A stretch of DNA of 64,000 nucleotides, from contig NZ_FNAL01000011.1 of the NCBI RefSeq assembly GCF_900101915.1, forward strand, positions 1 to 64,000, read 5' to 3'. The DNA is from Psychrobacter pacificensis (GTDB lineage: Bacteria > Pseudomonadota > Gammaproteobacteria > Pseudomonadales > Moraxellaceae). Shown here piece after piece: positions 57,993 to 64,000 of the stretch. Each line of letters starts with the position of its first letter. The first letter of the stretch is position 1. The notes beneath the pieces are model-generated. The model was not told the origin of the DNA, searched no databases, and saw only the letters and a program-made list of their open reading frames with translations. A program made the translations under genes and the position numbers.

Positions 57993-59933
57993 ATGGGTAA
58001 AGTAATTGGTATTGATTTAGGTACGACTAACTCGTGTGTAGCAGTAATGGAAGGTGACAAAGTTAAAGTCATTGAAAATGCTGAAGGTACGCGTACTACA
58101 CCATCAATCGTCGCTTATAAAGATGACGAAACATTGGTTGGTCAGTCAGCTAAGCGTCAAGCGGTCACCAATCCAAGCAACACTTTGTTTGCGATTAAGC
58201 GTTTGATCGGTCGTCGTTTTGATGACAAAGTCGTGCAAAAAGATATCGGTATGGTACCTTATAAAATCGCTAAAGCAGACAACGGCGATGCGTGGGTAGA
58301 AATCAACGGTAAAAAGCTTGCGCCACCACAGGTTTCTGCTGAAATATTGAAAAAAATGAAAAAAACAGCAGAAGACTATCTTGGTGAGAGCGTGACTGAG
58401 GCAGTTGTAACCGTACCTGCTTACTTCAATGACTCACAGCGTCAAGCAACCAAAGATGCGGGTAAAATTGCAGGTCTTGATGTAAAACGTATCATCAATG
58501 AGCCAACTGCTGCGGCACTTGCTTACGGTATGGACAAAAAGCAAGGCGATAGCACCGTTGCTGTATATGACTTGGGTGGTGGTACTTTTGATATCTCAAT
58601 CATTGAGATTGCAGATGTAGACGGCGAGCAACAGTTTGAAGTACTAGCAACCAACGGTGATACGTTCCTAGGTGGTGAGGACTTTGACTCAGCGTTGATC
58701 GATTATTTGGTAGCTGAGTTCAAAAAAGAGCAAGATGTAAACCTAAAAGGTGACTCTCTTGCGATGCAACGTCTAAAAGAAGCAGCTGAAAAAGCGAAGA
58801 TTGAGCTATCAAGTGCACAAAGCACTGAAGTGAACTTGCCTTATATTACTGCTGACAGCAGTGGTCCTAAGCACTTGGTCATCACTATCAGCCGCTCTAA
58901 GCTTGAAAGCCTAACCGAAGATCTAGTACAGCGCACCATGGACCCTTGTAAAACTGCCCTTGAAGATGCTGGCCTAAAAATTGGCGATATCAACGATGTA
59001 ATCTTGGTTGGTGGTCAGACTCGTATGCCACTTGTACAACAAAAAGTACAAGAGTTTTTTGGTCAAGAGCCACGTAAAGACGTGAACCCTGATGAAGCTG
59101 TGGCAGCTGGTGCGGCAATCCAAGGCGCGGTATTGTCTGGTGATAAAACTGACGTATTGCTACTTGATGTAACGCCATTGACGCTAGGTATTGAAACGAT
59201 GGGCGGTGTTATGACGCCAGTTATCGAGAAAAACACCATGATTCCTACCAAGAAATCACAGGTATTCTCAACCGCTGAAGACAACCAGCCAGCAGTAACG
59301 ATTCAGGTATACCAAGGTGAGCGCAAAATCGCCAACCAAAACAAATTGCTTGGTCGTTTTGACTTGACGGATATCCCACCAGCACCACGTGGCTTACCAC
59401 AAATCGAAGTGTCTTTTGACATCAACGCTGATGGTATCATGAACATCTCAGCAACTGATAAAGGTACTGGTAAAGCACAAAGCATCCAGATCAAGGCGGA
59501 TTCTGGCTTGTCGGACGAAGAAGTCGAGCAAATGGTTCGTGATGCAGAGGCTAATGCTGCTGAAGATGAGAAGTTCGCTAACTTAGCACAAGTTCGTAAC
59601 GAAGCAGATGGTCGTATCCATGCCGTACAAAAAGCGCTGAAAGAAGCAGAAGATAAAGTCACTGATGAAGAAAAATCAACAGTAGAGTCTGCGATCACTG
59701 AGCTTGAAGCGGCGGCGAAAGAAGATGACCATGACGAAATCAAAGCCAAGCTTGAAGCACTAGACAATGCATTCTTGCCAGTTAGCCAGAAGATTTATGC
59801 TGACAGCGGCGCAGGTAGCGAGGGTATGGATCCAAGCCAGTTCCAACAAGGTGCTGACGCTACTGGTAGCAATCAAGCGGATGATGACGTTGTGGATGCT
59901 GAGTTTACTGAAGTAGACGAAGACAAAAAGTAA
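57993..59933 (+). CDS. dnaK: Chaperone DnaK (Hsp70)
   Basis: DnaK is the ATP-dependent Hsp70 chaperone. ATG 57993 follows AGGAG at proper spacing; the product has 646 residues. The ATPase domain has [52 protein letters not shown] and [13 protein letters not shown]. The linker is [19 protein letters not shown], and the substrate domain and helical lid follow. It ends in the acidic [10 protein letters not shown] motif. dnaJ, which commonly follows, is replaced here by bioC on the other strand. Confidence 0.98.
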   Translation: MGKVIGIDLGTTNSCVAVMEGDKVKVIENAEGTRTTPSIVAYKDDETLVGQSAKRQAVTNPSNTLFAIKRLIGRRFDDKVVQKDIGMVPYKIAKADNGDAWVEINGKKLAPPQVSAEILKKMKKTAEDYLGESVTEAVVTVPAYFNDSQRQATKDAGKIAGLDVKRIINEPTAAALAYGMDKKQGDSTVAVYDLGGGTFDISIIEIADVDGEQQFEVLATNGDTFLGGEDFDSALIDYLVAEFKKEQDVNLKGDSLAMQRLKEAAEKAKIELSSAQSTEVNLPYITADSSGPKHLVITISRSKLESLTEDLVQRTMDPCKTALEDAGLKIGDINDVILVGGQTRMPLVQQKVQEFFGQEPRKDVNPDEAVAAGAAIQGAVLSGDKTDVLLLDVTPLTLGIETMGGVMTPVIEKNTMIPTKKSQVFSTAEDNQPAVTIQVYQGERKIANQNKLLGRFDLTDIPPAPRGLPQIEVSFDINADGIMNISATDKGTGKAQSIQIKADSGLSDEEVEQMVRDAEANAAEDEKFANLAQVRNEADGRIHAVQKALKEAEDKVTDEEKSTVESAITELEAAAKEDDHDEIKAKLEALDNAFLPVSQKIYADSGAGSEGMDPSQFQQGADATGSNQADDDVVDAEFTEVDEDKK

Positions 59934-59991
59934 GCAATTACTTGATGTTCAAGGCTGATTTAATCGTTAATTAAATTAAATTAGCTAGATC

Positions 59992-60023
59992 AAAAAAACG
60001 CATCTTTCGAGATGCGTTTTTTT
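59992..60023 (+). terminator. Terminator after dnaK
   Basis: AAAAAAACGCATCT and AGATGCGTTTTTTT pair around TTCG, a stable tetraloop, 58 bp past the stop and close to the convergent bioC end. Confidence 0.9.
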
Positions 60024-60060
60024 ATGCCTGATATTTAAGTATATATTTTCAAGCGGGCCA

Positions 60061-60942
60061 TTATGGTAAATGCGCATCAACGATTAGTACGTCATAAGTC
60101 AGATACACGCAAGGTTGACCGTCCTTATCTATGCCCGAAAATTGCTGCCAATAATCGCGCTCGAATGCTTGCAAGCGGGTTTTGGTCCAGACAAAAGGTT
60201 GTGTGTTAGACGTTTGCTTGCCATAGGTTTGATTGCTATCTATTTGATTGGTCGATACACCTGTCATCTTCATATGTTTGAGCACATCATAAGGCTGGGC
60301 AAATGGCACATTGAAACGCTGCACTGATAGCTTAATGTGTTGAAATCCCGCTTGATCTAGCGCTGATTGCCATTCACTAATATCTGGATAATGCAGTCCT
60401 TGTCCTGTTAGGGTTTTTATTTGCAAGAAATTATCTGGGGTAAAGGTGCTTAGTAATAATTGTCCATTAGGTTTTAGCCGTGAGGCTGACTGTGCAATGA
60501 AATGCAGTGGGTTATCGAACCACTGAATCGCATTAGCGCTAATAATTAAGCTATGCTCACCGCCTAAATCCATGGTTTCAGCATCGCCAATAAGGATTTG
60601 TGCTTGTGGCAACAATTCCTGTAAATGAGTGGCTTGCTGCTCACATAACTCGTTGATAGACCATCGCTCACTTTGTACATATGTTGCCAGTAGCTGCGTT
60701 AGTTGTCCCGTGCCTGCACCGACCTCAAGCACACTGTCTTGATTGGTATTATCGATAGCCATTAATAAGTGCTGACAAACCTGCTGCTGAATATAAGCAT
60801 GTTTATCGTACTGACTGGCTTGAGAAAAATGCCGCGCAATGGTCTGCTTGCGGGCACTTAGCTCGGAAGTAGTGAGGGGATGTTCCATAATCGCTCTTTC
60901 ACATAAAAGTTTATAACGAGCATCAAAAACTGCTGCCGTCAT
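60061..60942 (-). CDS. bioC: Malonyl-ACP O-methyltransferase BioC
   Basis: BioC methylates malonyl-ACP to start pimelate synthesis for biotin. The 293-residue product carries the SAM motif SVLEVGAGTGQLTQLLATYV and the class I methyltransferase segments LIISANAIQWFDNPLHFIAQ and LKPNGQLLLSTF. I choose ATG 60942 because it overlaps the bioF stop (ATGA), implying translational coupling. ATG 60888 (MEHPLTTSELSARKQTIARH) would start closer to the usual N-terminus. Confidence 0.88.
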   Translation of the reverse strand: MTAAVFDARYKLLCERAIMEHPLTTSELSARKQTIARHFSQASQYDKHAYIQQQVCQHLLMAIDNTNQDSVLEVGAGTGQLTQLLATYVQSERWSINELCEQQATHLQELLPQAQILIGDAETMDLGGEHSLIISANAIQWFDNPLHFIAQSASRLKPNGQLLLSTFTPDNFLQIKTLTGQGLHYPDISEWQSALDQAGFQHIKLSVQRFNVPFAQPYDVLKHMKMTGVSTNQIDSNQTYGKQTSNTQPFVWTKTRLQAFERDYWQQFSGIDKDGQPCVYLTYDVLIVDAHLP

Positions 60943-62171
60943 ATGGATAATTGCATGATTAGGCGCTCGCACTCAGCATGGGTAATGGCTGCGTTGAGTA
61001 CCAAGCGAATACGTGACGTATTAGTAGGAACGGTCGGTGGCCTGATAGGCAGCGCATAAAATCCAGCGTCTTGGAGTTGTTTTGCCTTTGTCATGGTACG
61101 AGCGTTATCACCTAAAATATAAGGCACAATGGGTGACTCGTAAATAGGATCTTTTGCTGCCGATGCCACGCGATATTCAGGGCTAATGGCTTGGCTCAGT
61201 TGTAATGAAATCTGCGCCAAATGCTCTCGACGTGTCTGTAGCTGCGGCATTTTTGCCAAAATAAACCGTGTCCATGCATGATTGATCGGTGGCAACGCGG
61301 TACTAAAAATCAGTGGACGCATCTGATTAATCAGCCATGATTTAACGATCTTGTCACATAGAATATAAGCACCAACGGAGGCAAATGCTTTACCAAAGGT
61401 TCCTACTAAGTAGTCAATATCAGCCAAGGTGTTTGTTTCTTCAGCCAGCCCTAATCCTTGCGCGCCAAGCACACCAACGGCATGGGCTTCATCGACATAC
61501 AGCTCAATACGACTGTCAGTGGCTTTTAGCTTAACTAAAGCGGGTAGATCAGCACGATCCCCGTCCATGCTAAAAATACTTTCGGTGACGATGATGATAC
61601 GCTCCACATCCTCCGCAACCTGCGCGAGCATAGTAGCCAAATGCGCATAATCATTGTGTCGATAGCGGCGATACAGACAGCGTTTGCTTTCGCTGAGTTT
61701 AATACCATCAATCATACTGGCATGTACCAGCTTGTCTGCCAAAATAACAGTCTTCACTGGTAGTGCAGTCAATGCAGGTAAGATCCCGATATTGGCGTGG
61801 TAGCCACTATTTAATACCAACGCAGATTTCGTCGCGGTTTGATTTATTCCAGCTGCAGTTTCATACCACGCTTGTAGCTCATCCTCTAACGCCTGTAGCT
61901 GTGTATCATTGCCAGTTAATAGACGCGATGATGTTGCGCTCATTTTGGGCAAACAGTCCATTGATTGCTGAATAAATTCAAAAAACTCACGCTGCAACTC
62001 AGCATCACTGCCCAAACCTAGATAATCATTGCTAGCGATATTTAATAGGGTATTGTCATCAGCGATTACATACCGTCCGTAGTGTTCGATATCTGGTAAT
62101 TTGCGATACTGCTGTTTGTCTTTGAGTTGTAAGAGCGCAGTTTGTAGCTGCGCGTCGATAAAAGCTGACAT
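60939..62171 (-). CDS. bioF: 8-amino-7-oxononanoate synthase BioF
   Basis: BioF condenses pimeloyl-ACP with alanine in biotin synthesis. The 410-residue PLP enzyme has LNIASNDYLGLGSDAELQRE, YVDEAHAVGVLGAQGLGLAE and the PLP-lysine motif LVGTFGKAFASVGAYI. ATG 62171 is preceded by AAAGGA; the frame extends 42 codons upstream but without family similarity. It overlaps bioC by 4 bp. bioA, bioD and bioB are not in the window. Confidence 0.94.
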   Translation of the reverse strand: MSAFIDAQLQTALLQLKDKQQYRKLPDIEHYGRYVIADDNTLLNIASNDYLGLGSDAELQREFFEFIQQSMDCLPKMSATSSRLLTGNDTQLQALEDELQAWYETAAGINQTATKSALVLNSGYHANIGILPALTALPVKTVILADKLVHASMIDGIKLSESKRCLYRRYRHNDYAHLATMLAQVAEDVERIIIVTESIFSMDGDRADLPALVKLKATDSRIELYVDEAHAVGVLGAQGLGLAEETNTLADIDYLVGTFGKAFASVGAYILCDKIVKSWLINQMRPLIFSTALPPINHAWTRFILAKMPQLQTRREHLAQISLQLSQAISPEYRVASAAKDPIYESPIVPYILGDNARTMTKAKQLQDAGFYALPIRPPTVPTNTSRIRLVLNAAITHAECERLIMQLSI

Positions 62172-62454
62172 GCAGAGCCGTCCTTTTTCTTTATTCGTCA
62201 GTATATGCGGAACACAATGAGTAGGGATTATTGCACAAAAACGGGATGTGTAACAAAAAGTTTCATATATCAGCCTTTGTAACCCGAGCACTGACAAATG
62301 CTTTCAAATCTTAACTCTCATACCATTAAACACTGACAGAGTGTCTGAAATAGTTTGTTACTATGTACCCATCGTTAGCAAACAAGGCGATACGGCCAAA
62401 TGGTCAATACAACTAAATAACTTGTTTGTCCAAATTCACTTGAAGGAGCTAATA

Positions 62455-62994
62455 ATGAAAACTCTACAAAAAACTATACTTGCACTAGCAACTGGTTCTT
62501 TACTTACTGTAGGTGCAAACGCCGCTGTTAACTATGGTAACGGCTATACAGGCCAACCTTATGTTGGTGCTAAGATTGGTCAATTTGACAATGATGTAGA
62601 CGGTGATGATCCAACTGCTTATGGTGTATATGCTGGTTACAACTTTGATCCTAACTTTGGTATGGAAGTTGAGTATGTTGGTTCAGATGATGCTGACCTA
62701 GATAACAATGCTGGCGACTATGATACCAAAACTTATGGCGCGTACGGTACTTACCGTTATATGTTTCCAAATACTGCACTATATGCCAAAGGTAAACTTG
62801 GTATCGCTAAGACAGAGTTAGAAGCTGATTTTGATAACGGTAACAATGACTCAGTCAGTGATACTGGCATTGCTGGTGGTATCGGTCTTGGTTACGCAGT
62901 GAATCCTAACTTCAATGTCGAAACAGAATATGCCATGATGGATAGTGATGCAGATACTAAGCTGCTTACTGTAGGCGCTAACTTAAAGTTCTAA
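62455..62994 (+). CDS. Outer-membrane beta-barrel protein A
   Basis: The 179-residue protein has a signal peptide (KTLQKTILALATGSLLTVGA, cleaved after ANA). An eight-strand OmpA/opacity-type barrel follows: PYVGAKIGQFDNDVDGDDPT, AYGVYAGYNFDPNFGMEVEY, YGAYGTYRYMFPNTALYAKG and a terminal strand ending LTVGANLKF with C-terminal Phe. Surface loops are Asp/Asn-rich. GAAGGAG precedes the ATG. It has a paralogue immediately downstream with its own promoter and terminator. Confidence 0.88.
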   Translation: MKTLQKTILALATGSLLTVGANAAVNYGNGYTGQPYVGAKIGQFDNDVDGDDPTAYGVYAGYNFDPNFGMEVEYVGSDDADLDNNAGDYDTKTYGAYGTYRYMFPNTALYAKGKLGIAKTELEADFDNGNNDSVSDTGIAGGIGLGYAVNPNFNVETEYAMMDSDADTKLLTVGANLKF

Positions 62995-63032
62995 GATAGT
63001 ATAGCGTACTTGTACCTATAGTCAAAAACGAA

Positions 63033-63062
63033 GAAACGACCATTATATATGGTCGTTTTTTT
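63033..63062 (+). terminator. Terminator after barrel protein A
   Basis: AAACGACCAT and ATGGTCGTTTTTTT pair around a short AT loop, about 40 bp past the stop. Confidence 0.9.
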
Positions 63063-63212
63063 ATGCCTGTAAAATATTTCTGCAACACATGTTTACTTTG
63101 ACAAATAATTTGGTATGATACCGCCACTACTAATAACAAGTGAAAAAGAGTTGAGTAGTATTTGATATTAAAAAAACTATTTGTTTATTGAATCCAAGGT
63201 TGAAAATACTTT

Positions 63213-63764
63213 ATGAAAAATCTACAAAAAGCGTTACTTGCAGTAATCGCAGGCTCAGTAATGACCATGAGCGCACAAGCAGCCATTTCTTATGGTGCTG
63301 GCCAATCATACGTTGGTATTAAAGCTGGTCAATTCATGGTAGATGCTGATGATTTAGATGATCCAACCGCATATGGCGTTTATGCTGGTTATAACTTCGA
63401 TCCTAACTTTGGTGCTGAGATTGAGTATGTAGGTTCTAATGACGCTGATGTTGATACAGGTATCAGTGGTATTGACGCTGAATTTGATCTAAAAACTTAT
63501 GGTGCTTATGGTACTTACCGTTATGCATTCCCAAATACTGGTTTATATGCGAAAGGTAAACTAGGCTTTGCTAAAGCTGAGATTGAAGTTTCTGCTGAGG
63601 ACTTTCTTGGAAACTCTGGAAGTGACAGCGATAGCGACAGTGGTGTAGCTGGCGGTATTGGCTTGGGTTATAACTTCAATCCTAATATGAGTGTTGAAGC
63701 TGAATATGACTATGTTGCTGAAGACCTTACGCTATTAACTCTTGGTGCACATTACAAATTCTAA
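63213..63764 (+). CDS. Outer-membrane beta-barrel protein B (paralogue)
   Basis: The 183-residue protein has a signal peptide (KNLQKALLAVIAGSVMTMSA, cleaved after AQA) and the same barrel layout as its neighbour. Shared stretches are DDPTAYGVYAGYNFDPNFG, KTYGAYGTYRYAFPNTGLYA and GVAGGIGLGYNFNPN, with a terminal LTLGAHYKF. The two proteins differ mainly in acidic loops: here a longer Asp/Ser run (GNSGSDSDSDSG). This points to a tandem duplication. The ribosome-binding site is weak. Confidence 0.87.
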   Translation: MKNLQKALLAVIAGSVMTMSAQAAISYGAGQSYVGIKAGQFMVDADDLDDPTAYGVYAGYNFDPNFGAEIEYVGSNDADVDTGISGIDAEFDLKTYGAYGTYRYAFPNTGLYAKGKLGFAKAEIEVSAEDFLGNSGSDSDSDSGVAGGIGLGYNFNPNMSVEAEYDYVAEDLTLLTLGAHYKF

Positions 63765-63787
63765 GCTTTGATTTGTGTGGATGACTA

Positions 63788-63817
63788 AAAGCGATCACTT
63801 TAAGTGGTCGTTTTTTT
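63788..63817 (+). terminator. Terminator after barrel protein B
   Basis: CGAtCACTT and AAGTGGTCG pair with almost no loop and are followed by seven T residues. The sequence resembles the terminator of the neighbouring paralogue (GGTCGTTTTTTT in both), as expected if the duplication included it. Confidence 0.82.
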
Positions 63818-63956
63818 GTGTCAATTTTAGCATTCATTGTGCTTGTTTTATCAAAATACCACACCATAAATAATAATAGGTAATTGATTTTTAAGATAAT
63901 ATTATCTACAAAACTGTGCTACATTGGAAGGTAGGCAGATACAGGAGTAGACAGCG

Positions 63957-64000
63957 ATGATTGAGACTATCTGGATGATTGAACCTTGGCATTGGTTGGT
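63957..64000 (+). CDS. Probable NfeD-family membrane protein, N-terminus only
   Basis: Only 14 codons are visible, starting MIETIWMIEPWHWL. CAGGAG lies about 11 bases upstream of the ATG. The Trp-His-Trp segment before an expected membrane helix is typical of NfeD-like proteins, which accompany stomatin-type (SPFH) proteins. The call rests on very little sequence. Confidence 0.4.
   Translation, partial: MIETIWMIEPWHWL

Noticed and set aside
59303-59767. Minus-strand 154-codon open frame opposite dnaK
   Set aside because: Ser/Ala-rich antisense shadow of the highly conserved dnaK reading frame.

Overview
This window is a chromosomal segment of a Moraxellaceae bacterium, almost certainly a Psychrobacter. 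The evidence is a lipase that I recognise as very close to the cold-adapted lipase 1 (lip1) of Psychrobacter immobilis, the bioF-bioC pair, the fmt-rsmB and LysM-dprA-tsaC gene orders typical of this part of gammaproteobacterial chromosomes, and moderate-to-low GC. The replication origin region lies in the middle. dnaA, dnaN, recF and gyrB run leftward, and rpmH, rnpA, yidD, yidC and mnmE run rightward. A DnaA-box cluster with an A+T-rich stretch sits between dnaA and rpmH.

Layout. 1-408: the end of an IS630-type element next to the cut-off tail of another gene. 565-6452: metabolic genes (nitronate monooxygenase, lip1, a DUF2798 protein, two medium-chain reductases) with decayed MATE and aspartate-racemase remnants between them. 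6619-8752: an AT-rich three-gene accessory cassette (TIGR04255-like protein, HTH protein, unknown protein) behind a palindromic operator. 8811-10439: guaA. 10849-16018: four glycosyltransferases forming a GC-rich surface-glycan cluster. 16268-22354: a small HEPN-like gene, a MalY/PatB lyase, a cupin and a 1179-residue protein with a nuclease-like N-terminus, the strongest candidate here for an undescribed defence gene. 22462-26268: a crotonase, a MITE-like element with 18-bp terminal repeats, a LysE exporter, rlmF and mntP.

26395-41718 holds the origin genes, followed by nrdR, ribD and ribE. A second DnaA-box cluster, with two parS-like sites, lies between ribD and ribE. 41915-44779 encodes a GacS/BarA-like hybrid kinase with an unusual H-box. 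45094-52824 carries translation and DNA-uptake genes (fmt, rsmB, thrC, a LysM protein, dprA, tsaC). 53152-56759 carries a TIGR01777 epimerase, a membrane metallophosphoesterase and an HSL-type esterase. 57209-59933 is grpE-dnaK, 60061-62171 is bioF-bioC, and 62455-63764 holds two paralogous outer-membrane barrels. The window ends in the first codons of a probable NfeD-family gene.

Ten sites matching parS (consensus TGTTTCACGTGAAACA, up to two or three mismatches) are scattered from 25.6 to 54.2 kb, centred on the origin; no parAB is in the window. Four non-core loci (6.6-8.75 kb, 16.3 kb, 18.8-22.35 kb and 23.3 kb) look acquired and are where novelty is most likely. All functional calls come from reading the sequence; no database search was possible.
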